The notes: generated by a model from the letters alone, not told the origin. Positions 10,713 to 23,150 are shown, numbered from the stretch's first letter. The stretch: 64,000 nucleotides of DNA from Bryoerythrophyllum caledonicum (GCA_963971425.1 OZ020514.1:9801218-9865217), one strand, 5' to 3'. Numbers and translations: made by a program.

Positions 10713-10793
10713 TCGGCATGGACTTAGTGGTGGAACGAACGGACACTTTACTCACGCCGGCCCCGCATGGGAGACCGGCGTTCTTCTTCTTCT
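10713..10793 (+). mobile_element. 81-bp SINE-like / LINE 3'-end insertion
   Basis: Present only in array copy A. It is flanked by the 11-bp duplication TCATATCTGTA (10702-10712 and 10794-10804). Copy B (about 21945) has the uninterrupted site. The insert carries GGAACGAACGGACAC, a small stem from CGCCGG and CCGGCG, and a TTC-repeat tail. It is nearly identical to the 3' end of the RNase H LINE at 50698-52092. It is either an extreme 5'-truncated LINE or a tiny SINE that borrows this LINE's 3' end. Confidence 0.75.
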
Positions 10794-11744
10794 TCATATC
10801 TGTACCACGAGGATATTGAGCCCCATACCATGATTATGTCTTGCTGATTGTCAATTGGGCCTTGACTTTTGCATTAACAATTTGAACAATTGTTAGATTT
10901 GTCTTGGTTTTTCATGTTGTGTCCGGTATGCTAGCATTCATAATTTGTACCTCAACCTATAGTCTACAAGTCTTGCTTTCCTTTCTTTTCCTACAACGTA
11001 TTTCTACAACTTTGTCAAACAATGAACCCCCTTCCTTAAAAAATTCCTTATAATTCAGGCCTTGATTTTTCCTTGAAGTTTTTTTAGTTGTGATCTAGTA
11101 CTCATGACTTTTAGAATTGATATGTTTAGTGCAACTTGATCATGTTATGCATCCATTGTGGCTTAAAACGCTCATAGTATGCTCCATTTTCCAACGCTTC
11201 TGGCAGGTCTTTGGTCATATTTGGTACTTTTAGTATTAATAAAATACGTTAGAAAATTTTGAAAACACCTCAACCCTATGCTTGCCAAACCACTTAATGT
11301 GGCAAAACTTTTGAATTCCTAATTCTAACTCTTCCCAATTCTCACCAAAGTACACCAAATCCACTTCAAAATCTCAAGTTTCTAATAAGAGCCTTGACAC
11401 CTTCAGAGGTTAATGAGCTATTCCCGAGTAATTAACAAATTTGGTATTCAAAGATCAAGTTTGTCCTTTAAGTGTGATAATTATATGAGAAGCCAACCAC
11501 CGTGTTAATTCCATGAAATCGAGTCTCTTTGGCATTGACATGGTGTTAGTATCCTAACTTGAAACTAGGCATGACCTTGGTGTGCATAGACTGACCTTTT
11601 TGTATACAAATGTTATGTGGGTTGAATAGCTACATGAGTAATGAATGGATCTACTAATTACTAAAGTTGGATTATCATCCTTCAAGTGAAGGATGGCTTG
11701 ACTTCTTTGAACATCATCATGTTCTCTCACCCAACTAAAAACAC

Positions 11745-11850
11745 ATCAAAACTTTCACACATGATCAACAACGCACCGATGCTCATAATAGAAGGATCTT
11801 CTATGATAAGCATTGGTGTGTTATCAATCATGTGTGCTAAAGTCTTCTCA
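11745..11850 (+). ncRNA. Second MIRNA-like foldback, copy A
   Basis: An almost loopless palindrome. The left arm reads CACACATGATCAACAACG then CACCGATGCTCATAATAG. The right arm reads CTATGATAAGCATTGGTG then TGTTATCAATCATGTGTG. About 34 of 41 core positions pair, and weaker pairing extends to ~50 nt per arm. It recurs at 23050-23150 and 41866-41965. The open frame on the minus strand here (11727-11912) is a by-product of the palindrome. The very short loop makes a perfect hairpin siRNA source or a small foldback repeat as likely as a miRNA. Confidence 0.35.
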
Positions 11851-12894
11851 GGCCCATGAATTGCAAATCTTACTACATGTGCTTCATTTACAATATTGAA
11901 CGATTGAAACAAGTTCGAACTAATTTTACTTGGAACTAATGTTCTTATAATGTTTTGATTTTGAAGTCTTCACATGATCTTTTGCTGCAAAAATTGGAAT
12001 TGTTGTTTCTAAACAAACTAGAAATAAGGTTGTATCTATCATTTTGTTGTAGTCAGAGTCTATATGTTTAGGGTTTACGGTTTGTTAGAGCTTCCTATGT
12101 GAACCACATGAAGGCAACATGAAACTGTTTTCAAGGGTACTTGTGAGTTTGGTGTAAAGTTGATTTATTACTTTGTGATATAAAGGCAAAAGCATTCTAG
12201 TTCTCCATTTGAGCATGTGTGAATATTTAAGTCAATCTGCACATTTGTTATGCTTTCCTTTTAAAACATTAAGCTAGGACTGATTGAAAGGCTTGAGCAA
12301 GCCATTAAGTATGCAAGAGAGCCATCATTTCCTTGGAGTCATTGCAATTATACACAACAATTATAAGCTCTAGCATGCGACATCAAGGAAGCTCTTGCTC
12401 GACTTGCTTGAAAGAGGGGGTACTTTTGGCTGATTTTAGAAAGAGATATGTTTTGTTGTGAGCTTCATGAAGCCGAAGAGTGGGTAAACATGCATTTCAC
12501 TTGATAATTTGATAATCTGGCTCCAATTTTTTAGACAAATATTGCATCATTGGAGACTATGTCTTGAACATGTCACGAACAATGGGTATGTACACAAGCA
12601 TCAAGTATATTTATATAATCAAATAGTATTGTATCCCTTGTCTCCATATGGACATGTGCATCACTGCTTGTTTCATTATGTTGATTGACCAAGCACTTGA
12701 TCAGAACATGCCAGCTTACTTAGATCGCTGCTATCAACGACGTTGCTCTCAGTGATCATCCAAAACACATCCGTATAGGTCATTCATCACAATGCCAACT
12801 TTACCCAAGCCATTTACAAAAAACTCAACGTCTTTGTTGTTTAGATTTGAAATTGTGTACAACTTGGACAAAGGAGTCACTACAAGCGACCCCA

Positions 12895-13005
12895 TTGCCC
12901 TTCACTCAAAAAAGTGTCGCCCCTCAGTCACAAAGGGTCGTCCCTCACTGAAAAAAGGTTGCCCTTCACTCAATAAGTTTTGCCCTTTACTTACGTCAAA
13001 TTTGA
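12895..13005. repeat. ~24-bp minisatellite (copy A)
   Basis: Four to five degenerate units of a CCCTTCACTCAAAAAAGG type. The matching tract in copy C is at 43005-43115. In copy B the tract is cut off after two units by the deletion at about 24236. Confidence 0.6.
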
Positions 13006-13728
13006 AAGAGGGTGTTTTTTCTTGTCTTTTGTGACTAGATTGGTTCACCAACTTCTGACATGCTTGAAATAGTAAGTGAGGAGAACAAGGTTGCTGGTAG
13101 TGAGTCGTAAAACCAACAAATCGGAACATAAATGCAAAAAAAAAATGATGTGGTTCACATTATATTCACCCACATCACTAATGCATCGACACTATACACA
13201 ATGAACGGTGTAGTATGATATATCCTATTGGTACCAAAAAATATAGCAAATATTCTAGAGCTACTAGGAGTTAACTAAATTGCACTTAGAATAATTTTTA
13301 TTTTTTCTCTAGAGGTTCAAATCGAAAAAAAAACTTTGAGTCCTATAACTCTATTGCCCTGGCAGGGTTATTAAAAAATTAGAAGTTTGTGATCAAAATT
13401 TGAAACATAGGAATTTGTTGGAAGTGCAAGAGACCCGTGAATTTGCATTTACTTAGTTGATTGAGATTTTATCTATAGTAAAATCATTTGTAAAGAGAGC
13501 TTGAGTATATTTAAGATACCATAAACTTTGATTGAACATGTTCATATTGTTTATTAGAAATAGCTAATAGATATGGAAGAACATGGGGGGCTTTAAACTA
13601 AAATCTAAGTGATGCCTTTGAGAGTTAAAAGATAATTCAAAATGTATGATTTATTATGAATCTTAGCCTCCTTTTCCTTTTTGAATTGATTATAGATATT
13701 TAAAACTTCAATTAAATTTGTGGTCATT

Positions 13729-13848
13729 CTTACACCTAAAGGACCAAGTGACGGTTCGGGTGACAAAAAGTTCACTTTGATTGTAATTATCTTTCAATCC
13801 GTACAATTAAAATTCACAAAAAAAATGCCTTAATCCTTTAGGGGTTAA
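13729..13848. mobile_element. Short TTAA MITE, internally deleted (copy A)
   Basis: Same insertion as the 217-bp element at 43848-44064 in copy C but missing about 95 bp of the interior. The left flank has decayed from TTAA to TTAC, and the right flank keeps TTAA after CCTTTAGGGG. It was present before the array duplicated, since copies A and C share the site. In copy B it was removed by the deletion. Confidence 0.7.
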
Positions 13849-14112
13849 GTCTTAAACATTAGTTGAGAACCAAAAATACAAGCACGTATTTCCTACTCTA
13901 AAATACCAAAACATGTATTAAAGTTTAGGCCTTTGGATTAAGATTCTTCAACTAACATATTTCATTTGGAGGTCATTTCAATACCCGAACATTATCATGT
14001 TCAAATACAACACCATACATCTGGAATACTATGGCCACCAGTGGTACCTTCTGACATTTAAGGGTTGAAGAAGTTATCTCTGGTTACGTCAAGTGAACCT
14101 GGAGAACAAGGT

Positions 14113-14320
14113 ACTTGCTATTTGTAGTGGGTACAACAAATACAACACCAACTCTGACTTGGATTGGCTTCGAGAATTGAGTGTTATTCTTGATCAAATC
14201 TCACAATCTTGGTATTGCATAGTATGCTTGTATGTTTAAAACCAACACTATGTGGTGCTCAATAAAAGGGACGCGGTGTTAGGTGTCACAACTCCTCTCA
14301 ATATTCAAATAATGACAAGG
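14113..14320 (+). pseudogene. Tail fragment of the cysteine-rich family gene (copy B boundary)
   Basis: Sequence homologous to the C-terminal third of the gene at 3638-4240. It carries the LDWLRELSVILDQISQS stretch and a QHYV.LNKRDA motif, here broken by a stop (TATGTTTAA). Similar fragments lie at 24412-24600 and 44324-44554. The upstream cysteine-rich core is absent. Confidence 0.6.
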
Positions 14321-15462
14321 TGAAATGAGGGTATGTGATTTATCCCTTCAAGAACAACGGGTGTCTATGACTGGCCAAGGAAACAAGCGAATTGTACATG
14401 GCCTTAGTTCAATTTAGCGTACAAAAATCAAATCGGGGAAAGAAAATATGAACACATGTAAATTGGGAGGTTGATTCGGACGGCCTTACGCCGAGGCATT
14501 TGGTGCTACTCTCCAAAAATAGTTGTGGGTGTCTAAAATGAGCCTCCTTGTGATGACTTGGATTTTCGTAGTGAAGACTACATATAGAAGATTCTTTGTA
14601 ATTGTATTGTGTCACCTCAGTTTCCTAATACACATGGTCTTTCATTGAAGAACTCTTTAATTTGAATATGAGACTAGTTGTTTGATTACCTTTGAACTTT
14701 AAAAACCCCAATTTTTGTAGATTTCTAATCTATATCGATCATCTTTGTCATAAGACTTCATAGATGACTTCAATTTACAAAGACATTGTAGCCATTTAGA
14801 GAAGCATTGTATAACATATTCCATGAAAGTTTCAACACTTATGCTACTCATTGTATTGCACAATACTAAAATTAAGTATATAATAATATTCAATTCAAAT
14901 GTGCCTTAATATATTTCTGAAAATAACATATCTAGTATATTGTGGTGTTCTATGTTAGTTAATTTATAAAAAATAGTGGTTGGTGGATTGTCTTGCACTA
15001 CCAGATGATTGTAATAGTTATAGGACATATCGTGCAAAATAGTCAAGTCTTCTTGCATGGTATGAAGAAATCATTGGACTAGAAGAGGGATACTACATTT
15101 TTGATATGCTAAAGAACATTGATGTCTTATTTAGGACTCTATGTGCAGGATGAAAAGAAGTTGAAAATTTGACTAATCAGTTGGAGTCTATATGAGTGTT
15201 CAACTTTATTTTTGTTCAACTTCCACACTAAATATCATAATCACCAACTTTTGTATTTAAGATCTTTGGACCAAAGAAAGAAAGAGAAGAAAGAACGCCG
15301 GTCTTTGAAGGAGGTCGGCGTGATTATAGTGTCTGTTCGTTCCACCACTAAGACCATGCCCACCGGACAAGGAATTAGTGAGCTGGAACTTCTTTCCCTC
15401 TTGAGGGTAGACACTATGTAACACGTAGCCAAAAACCACAAAACCAACCAATCAAAATAGTA

Positions 15463-15550
15463 ACAAGGAAGGGGAGAGGGGGGAGAAGGAGGGGGGGAGG
15501 AGAGAGAGGAGAGGGAACAATGGGGAGAAGGGAGAGATGGGGAGGAGGGT
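15463..15550 (+). repeat. G-rich polypurine tract inside the LINE 3' region
   Basis: Almost pure G/A run with several GGGG and GGGGGG blocks on the plus strand. It could form G-quadruplex or triplex structures. It belongs to the LINE insert, as the array copies without the insert lack it. Confidence 0.7.
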
Positions 15551-15597
15551 GTGTCTTGCAATGCCAGGGTTGAAAAAGAAAAAAATGGGGGTTAATT

Positions 15598-17400
15598 TTA
15601 CGGGGGGTCTGGTGTATCGGGAAGGGCTTGGTTGTTTTCAATTTTTCGTTTATGTAGAAGGATGGACATAGCATGTTGTATGGCAATGGTCTTAATATTT
15701 TTGAAAGTGTTTGTTATTGTATAAATAGGAATTTTGAAGGTATCTTCTAGGGTTTTTATAGATGGGACAAAGGTGGTGGCACGAGCGCCGGCAGTGATTA
15801 CAATAAGGGGGTCCACTTTCCATCCGAGGGCAGTGATGTCATCAATAAGGGGTTGGTATTTATTGATTTTGTTTTCGATTGTTTCAGGGGAGAATTTGTC
15901 ATTATAGTATGTATATTTGATGAATTGAATGGTGTAGTCTTGGTTTATGTGGTCAAGTGGGGGGTCATTGTATGGTAGGCCTCTAACGTAGAGTATGTCC
16001 AGTTTGAGTCAAGCATTGCAGTGGCATCGTTGAGTTTCACATGTACATGGGACTAGCCATGGTGGAACCGTATTTTCTTGTGGGTTGTTATTAAAGGTGC
16101 CGGCATTCATGAGGATAAAACATCTCGATTTGTTATGAGAGGTGATTAATTTACGGATTTCCCATATGGCTTTGTTATGTCTTTTGACAATTGGAGAGTA
16201 TATGTGGTGGTTATGACATTTAAGTAAAACATGTAGTCATGTGTCGGGGTCCGTGGAAGTGTATATCGGGCATGTTATAGATGGGAATCTTTCTATTCCA
16301 AAGAAGAGTTGTTTTCGGGCGTTTCCCATATAATGACCGGTACGGAATTTGATGAGGCATGTTATTTGTGAGTCAGTGATGATGGAATTCTTCCAAAAAT
16401 TTGTAGAGAGTTCATTGTCTATTTTGTTGTTGCCAGTCCATTTTTCTATATTGGGGAAGTTTTTTGCGATTGTATTAAGGTTGTTATAGAGGTCTTGCTT
16501 CTTGAGATATTTGTTCAAAAATCTAACCGGGCCTTTGTCGGGGTATCTTCTTCAGAAGGCCAGTCTTCTTTTTGGAAGTAGTATGGGGTAGCATGGGCAT
16601 GTTTGTATGGATGTTTGGCATTTTTGTGCGATTTTTTGCGGCCTTTTTTTGCTAGTTTATTTGCTTGTTCATTTCCATCGATATCCGCATGGGCTTGAAC
16701 TTTGTGAAGGGTTGTCATTTGTGTTTGGTTTTGTAACATTTGGACCATTGACATTAAAATAGTTTGGTCGGGGTGGCTATTGTGGAGGGTAGGGTGTCTT
16801 ATTTGGGTGTTAAGTAGATACAGTGCATTGATACAATCAGTGAATATGTGTGCGGGTTCATTGCTGTATTTTATTGTGATGATTTGTAGTGTTTTGTGTA
16901 TGGCCACAAGTTTTGCTCTAAGGATGTTTTGTAGTCCATGAAGTCTTTTGGCTAATTTCATTTCTTTGGTAGGATTGTACATGCCATAGCCAGCTTTTTC
17001 TTTGCGCCAGTTTCCCGGGCTAACTTGTTCACGTGGTTTGAAAGAGCCATCGATATAATAGCTATATGCCCGGTCAAATTTTGGTGAGGTTAGAGTTTGG
17101 TAGTTTGGGAGGGGTGGAGGTGTTACAAGGTAATCTAATGTACTATTGATGTAGTTTAGTTTTGACCATTTTTTGCTTTGGTTTACAGGAGTTCGTATAC
17201 TTGATGGTGGGGCCATTTTTGTGTATAGATGGTGTATGTTTAGAGAATTTGCTATGGAGGTGAGTTTGGCAAGTTGTTTTAGGGTGCCAAGGGTTTGATT
17301 TTGGTGGTGGACACATATTATTTGTAATGTAGATGGTTCAATCCGTGGCTTTTTTAGCTCGGTAGAATAGTGGGTTCTTTGTATGGAATTGAGTCTGCTT
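15598..17400 (-). pseudogene. LINE RNase H and C-terminal domain (degenerate ORF)
   Basis: Frames on the minus strand join into one product. From 17216 the first segment holds the RNase H signature: AYSYYIDGSF (first Asp), LRAKLVAI (Glu replaced by Lys in the A-E-L motif), IFTDCINAL (Asp) and KVQAHADIDGNEQANKLAK (final H/D motif). One missing C near 16520 shifts the frame. The next segment (16518-16237) runs to a TGG-to-TGA stop before LHVLLK. Further on, the C-terminal block GWKVDPLIVITAGARATTF (ending 15598) is conserved in the second copy. The gene is inactive in this copy. Confidence 0.75.
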
Positions 17401-19417
17401 CAAGCAGTGCGATCTTTGGACCAAATAGAATTATTCTTTGCATTGAATGATGCAGATCTTGTTTTTACTACACAAATTTATTATAAGTGCTACAGAGATA
17501 CACTTTCTTATTGTTTGTTGATTGAACGTTGAGGATCTGTTTAAACAAAATAAATACTTTGCTATGACTTCCTTTGTAGCTACTTGGAAACAAATTATTC
17601 GAGTTCCATTATTTTCCATTTTTGTCAAAGAAATCTTAAAACAAAGAAAATATTTTATTGATTAAGACTAATGTAATTTATAGGTTCCTTTTTTATTCCA
17701 AAAATTAATCTTGCATAACCATATTAACGTTTATAAAGAAAAAAGTGCCCAATATATAAATTTTGATAAGGGTGCAATTCTTTTGGAAATCATCTATTCA
17801 AGTAACAATATCATGACTACAAGATAAATAAAATATTTTAAATCATGAATCTACTATATTTAAGATTTCTCTTTCATTTGTACCTAAAATATAATAATGT
17901 TTATGAGATAGTTAGTATTTTTTTAAAAAAAATCCAATTAGAAATTGAAATTTACAAATGACATGTTTAATACTTTAAAAACTAATCTCCAATAAAACTT
18001 ATACATTTTTTGAACATCTAATTTTTTTTAATTATTTTTTTGATTTAGAACAGGTAAAAAAATCGTTTGCTTTATCCATATCTTATCTTCAAACATTTGG
18101 TGGTCTTTCCTATAGTGACAACATGATAAATTGCCCAATTTTTTGTTAAAGAAATTCACTTTGTTGAAAGAATGTATAAAGATTAAACTAAAGGGAATCA
18201 TTGTTACATATTTTTTCTATCTCAAGGCCTTTATGATATTTCTTATACTAAAATAAGTCTTAAATCCAATGTTTAAAAGGTAACTTTATTTTGTCAAATT
18301 TAAAAGAAATTGCTCAATGGATGGCAACCTTGCAATCGTACTACAATAGGTTGCTTAATCCTACAGGTCTTTAAATTCAACTTTTTGTATTCTTCTCAGT
18401 TTATGTTTTTTTTTTCTGTCATGAATCAACTAATTTCAAGATTTCTTTAACCATTGATGTAGTTCTTTCTCTAAGCACCCTAAAAGAGTTTTTCTTCTAT
18501 CTATTCCAATATAAAATACCGTATTACAAGTTCACCTCCCTTTCCAACAACCATGTTTGTTTTACCAAACTTTGCTAATTATAAATAGCGGCTGATATTG
18601 TTATAGTAGATAGGGTTCAATATGGTTGTTACATGCAATGGATGTCATAAGGATGACTTTTGGCTTGATGGATGTTGTTATATGTAGATTGTATTTGTAG
18701 AAAACAAATATTGGACATGGACCTAAGCCGATCCCTAATTATGGGTTAAGTGATTTGATGTAATTTACATTTGATGTGAAGATTCTCATTCATATCACTT
18801 CAAATACTTACCTCCATTGTAAAGATTAATTTCCAACATGGTCATATGAACTCCAACAAGATTTTTTAACCACATGGTTGTTAGTGTGTTCTTAGAGCCT
18901 TGCAACCTACCATCTTGGTGTGAAGGGGACATAATTAAGCTTGTATCACAAGCCATCCAATTTCATAGCACATTAAACCTTTGCAATGGCAAGTCTCAAA
19001 TGATCATTATTTATATGCATGATTTTTTAAACTATGGTAGCTAAAGAGAAGGTGCCTACGTAAATGAATCTTGGATTTTCAAAACATACCATCACATTTC
19101 TTTTTATGTAGGTTTGAGTTTACTTTCTTAAATATTTTATACCCAACAAATTAGCCATCTATATGATCGGCCACTTGCACGGTCCTATGTACATTTACAA
19201 TGCTACAAGTGACTTTAAATTCCATCACTACTAATTGTGGTCAGCAAGAATGTTGGTGCTTGTACAAAGGTGCACTAGGTCTTCACACCATTGGCCAAAA
19301 ATGTCGGTGCCTACACAAAGGTAGTAACATAAGGTAGTTTACAGACCACAAAATCTTTGATGTCAATTTGATTTTACATCTTGAAATTATTATGCTTCAA
19401 TGGCATGTCAACAGCAC

Positions 19418-19480
19418 TTACATGGTCAACTTGACGAGTTATATGGTCCACTTTACCAGTTATATGGTCTACTTTACCAT
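19418..19480. repeat. 21-bp minisatellite upstream of TATA box (copy B)
   Basis: Equivalent of 8157-8219: three units of the ATATGGTC(C/T)ACTTTACCAG type. Confidence 0.65.
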
Positions 19481-19728
19481 GAGATTGACATGGATGATTT
19501 TGACTTTTCTAATTATTAGTAGTGGCTGGCAAGATGGTCGGTGCCTGTCTATGACTTGTACATCTTCCACAAGTATTAAATTTGACCAGTAAGGACATTG
19601 TCAGATGCCTCATTCAATGAATCTTTCACATGAGGTTCATGTGTAGATCTGAGGTCCAAATTTGAAGTGTCAAAAAGATGTCCACAACTATGGTTTGAGA
19701 TCTCGAATTAGAAGACGTGGCAAGTGTG

Positions 19729-19736
19729 TATAAATA
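19729..19736 (+). promoter_or_regulatory. TATA box, copy B
   Basis: TATAAATA preceded by ACGTGGC, identical in arrangement to copy A and about 105 bp upstream of the foldback. Confidence 0.6.
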
Positions 19737-19837
19737 GGACACTCTTGGCCATCCTCAACCCACAAACACGGGTGCACCAATCCTCCATAGTTACTCTGCT
19801 AGTTGCAAAACATGTTCAATCTACTTAGTCATTTATG

Positions 19838-19934
19838 CTAGTGGAAAGATGCAACGGGTGCATAAGTGAGTACACCCAACATGAAACTTATTGGTTGGTG
19901 CACTCACTTGCGGCTTGTCGCATCTTTCCACCAC
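19838..19934 (+). ncRNA. MIRNA-like foldback, copy B
   Basis: Same fold as 8577-8673. Differences from copy A lie mainly in the right arm (CTCACTTGCGGCTTG against CTCATTTATGGCTCG). Most preserve pairing by G-C/G-U exchange; one position becomes an A-C mismatch. Confidence 0.4.
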
Positions 19935-20611
19935 TATGAGGAGTTCACAAATATTTAGTCTCAGATAGGAGCCTAGTCCAGAGGAGAAAGACCTTGATTC
20001 TCTTGGAGACTACCTCAAATTTCTCTTGTTAATTCAAGGCAAAGGTAAGTACTAAGACACTTGCAAGCCATGATGATTCTTTGATTTCTAGTTGCCTAAA
20101 ACACTTCCTTACAAACCACTTCCATTGCCATGTCCTGTATTGTCTCATAATTTTAGTTCAAATAACATCCAAGCCCCTCCAGAATGTTGTAGTATCCATT
20201 GCAATGTCTGTAGACTAACTGTGGCAGTTCTTCACTGATTTGAACTCTGCAGTGGTGCTCTTGGCGTGAGAGGAGACAGGGAACTTATGACATAATTTGT
20301 CTCTATTCGGTATATATATGTCTCTGATAAGTATATATGTACCCGTCGTTCAAGCACAGATTCTGAAGTGTCCCATGCTCAAGCATCAAACATATCCCAT
20401 GTTGTGATATGTGGGTTTTTTCCATGTTTATGCCCTAATAGTATTCTGTTTTCGTGCACCAAGTTTTGCCATGTTCAAGTACTTTTTCTGTTTATAATGT
20501 TTGATCCATTGACTGAACCTTTTTCTGTTTTGTGTGTTCAGATGGGATTGATCATGTGTGTCCACCCCAAGCTCTTGCACTCCCACGCAATGAGCTACAA
20601 ATATGTACACA

Positions 20612-21102
20612 CCCACGAAAAGAGTACCAGGGTCAGGCAGTCTCCTTACTCAGGAATTAACATGATAGTTTGATTACTCATACAATTATGACATGACCAA
20701 GTCAATGTATCATGTAATAAAAACTATATCAGTAATTAATAAAATTATCACATAATTACGTACCTCATTAATGGAGTTGTCCAAAAGCTCAGCTATAGCT
20801 GCAAGTGCTCATCATGTGCAATTAGTACTTCTTCCATACTGGAAAGGGTTTGGTAGGACTTGTGGAATTAGAGCTAATTGCATGTGATGATCACGTGCAG
20901 CTATTGCTAAGCTTCTCGACAATTCCGTGGATGGGGTGCGTAATAATGTGATAATAAAATAATTCAATTATGTGTTTTTTAACTATTTTATGATACATTA
21001 ACTTGGACATGTGATAATTTTATGAGGTAATCATTTAGCATGTTAATTCTTTAGTATAGAGAGTGCCTCATCTTGGTATTCATAAATTGTTACTCTTTTT
21101 TG
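20612..21102. repeat. ~490-bp imperfect inverted repeat, copy B
   Basis: Equivalent of 9404-9900. It keeps the central TCACATAATTACGTACC arm on the left; the right arm reads GGTGCGTAATAATGTGA, slightly more diverged. Confidence 0.55.
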
Positions 21103-22900
21103 TAGTAATTATATGAGTAAACTCTTGATGGTGCCAAGGGATGTGTGGCTTCCCCTCTCACTTTTGCATTGCATTTGCCAACCGATTGGCTTATGATTTT
21201 TGAAGTTTTATTTTTGGAGTGTGAAACGTTGCAATGTAGACTTTATTGACAAATTTTGTAAAAAATGATGTTACCTCATCCACAAAAAAGGGATTGATTC
21301 AAAGGCTCATTTTTGTATATTCAATTGGTAAATACGTATTTCAGGAGATCATACGCCAATTGAGTACTTGGATATGCAAATCTGCTAGACAACTTTATAA
21401 GTAACGTCGCATCAGACATGATTGGGATGCATTGAATGTGGTACATCAAATGTGGTGCATTAACCCTTAAAGGTCAATTGGGGACCATATATACGCCCAC
21501 GCATTTTACTCTTCACATACAAAAAATGTTTTAGAATTCAGTAAGACACTCACCTTTAGATTCAAGATTCTTCAATAATCAACTTTCATTTGGAGGGCAT
21601 TTCAATATATGAACCATATCATGCTCAAATACAATACCATACTTGCAGAAAACATAACAATTTTGCAACTTCTTAAGTATGTAGTAGGTGCAATAATGAT
21701 CTTAGTTAGAATTGTTATGTCATAAGACTAGGCTCATTACAAATACAAACTCTTGTAACTATTGTATACACCAATTCTTGCACCTTGTATGACTAATACA
21801 CAGATAACATCATGTTGTAACCCAATGTGGTTTCTCATATCTTTAAAGATTAACGTGGTACATTAAATGTGGAGCATAAAATGTGGAGCATAAAATGTGG
21901 TGCATTAAATGTGGTGCATCATTCTGGTGCGTTTGTGCATAGATATCATATCAGTACCACGAGGATACTGAGTGCCATACCGTATTTATGTCTTGTACAT
22001 TGTCAATTGGGCCTTGTTTTCAACAATTTGTACAATTGTCAGATTTGTCTTGGTTTTATATAATGCGTCCCATACTGTACCACTAATAATTTGTACTTCA
22101 CCCTACAGTCTATAAGTCTTGTTTACCTTTCTCTTCCTACAACGTATTTCTACAACTTTGCCAAACAATGGACCCGATTCCTTAAAAATTCCTTATAACT
22201 CATGGCCTTGATTTTTGCTTGAAGTTTTTTTAGTTGTGATCAAGCACTCCATGACTTTTAGAATTGATATGTTTTGTGTGATTTGATCATGTTGTGCATC
22301 CCTTGTGGCTTAAAATGCTCATAGCATGATCCAATTTCCAACGCTTTTGGCAAGTCTTTGATCGAATTTGGTACTTTAAGAAATAATAAAATACATTAGA
22401 AAAAATTGGACGCACCTCAACTCTATGCTTGCCAAACCACTTAATGTGGCAAAAACTTTGAATTCCTAATTCTAACTCTTCCCAATTCTCACCAAAGTAC
22501 ACCAAATCCACTTCAAAATCTCAAGTTTCTAATAAAAGCCTTGACACCTTTAGAGGTTAATGAGCTATTCCCGAGTAATTAACAAATTTGGTATTCAAAA
22601 GATTAAGTTTGTCCTTTAAGTGTGATAATTATATGAGAAGCCAACCACCGTGTTAATTCCATGAAATCGAGTCTCTTTGGCATTGACATGGTGTTAGTAT
22701 CCTAACTTGAAACTAGGCATGACCTTGGTGTGCATAGACTGACCTTTTTGTATACAAATGTTATGTGGGTTGAATAGCTACCTGAGTAATGAATGGATCT
22801 ACTAATTACTAAAGTTGGATAATCATCCTTCAAGTGAAGGATGCCTTGACTTCTTTGAACATCAACATGTTCTCTCATCCAACTAAAAACACATCAAAAC

Positions 22901-23040
22901 ATTTTACATTTTTTTTTACACAAGCAAAGGAAGTCTTTTTTTTGACACAAGCAATGGAAGTTTTTTTTGACACAAGCAAAGGAAGTTTTTTTCTGACACA
23001 AGCAAAGGAAGTTTTTTTTTGGACACAAGCAAAGGAAGTA
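22901..23040. repeat. ~27-bp minisatellite, five units (copy B)
   Basis: Units of the type TTTTTTTGACACAAGCAAAGG inserted between two copies of AACACATCAAAAC (about 22888 and 23041). Copy C has the same tract (41713-41855), while copy A has a single AACACATCAAAAC and no minisatellite (11740). Confidence 0.75.
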
Positions 23041-23049
23041 AACACATCA

Positions 23050-23150
23050 AAACTTTCACATATGATCAACAACGCACCGATGCTCATAATAGAAGGATCT
23101 TCTATGATAAGCATTGGTGTGTTATCAATCATGTGTGTTAAACTCTTCTC
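23050..23150 (+). ncRNA. Second MIRNA-like foldback, copy B
   Basis: Equivalent of 11745-11850, with the CACCGATGCTCATAATAG / CTATGATAAGCATTGGTG core unchanged. Confidence 0.35.

Larger units (their letters stand above)
4073..14154. repeat. Tandem array unit, copy A (~9.1 kb plus insertions)
   Basis: First copy of a large direct tandem repeat. The anchor 'GACTTGGATTGGCTTCGAG' occurs at 4073, 14155, 24457 and 44387. Many other blocks recur in the same order, for example the stretches at 4918, 7613, 8107, 9330, 11740, 12685 and 13930. By eye the copies are highly similar outside private insertions. Copy A holds a TTAA element (5323-6276) and an 81-bp insertion (10713-10793). Without these the unit is about 9.0 kb. 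No protein gene is convincing within it. Confidence 0.9.
15276..17410 (-). mobile_element. 5'-truncated RNase H-bearing LINE
   Basis: Insertion of 2135 bp in copy B flanked by the 15-bp duplication GATCTTTGGACCAAA (15261-15275 and 17411-17425). Copies A (about 5192) and C (about 25560) show the empty site. It reads on the minus strand, with its 3' end at the left finishing in a CTTTCTTC-type tail. Only the region downstream of the reverse transcriptase remains: linker, RNase H and a C-terminal domain. A second copy is at 50698-52092. A purine-rich tract on the plus strand (15463-15550) corresponds to a CT-rich 3' untranslated region. Confidence 0.85.

Noticed and set aside
11727..11912. Minus-strand frame conserved in all three units (also 23213-22875 and 42026-41727)
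   Set aside because: Openness follows from the palindrome and the T-rich minisatellite; no family resemblance.
22901..23040. CRISPR-like regular repeats
   Set aside because: Contiguous 27-bp units without unique spacers in a eukaryotic genome; a plain minisatellite.
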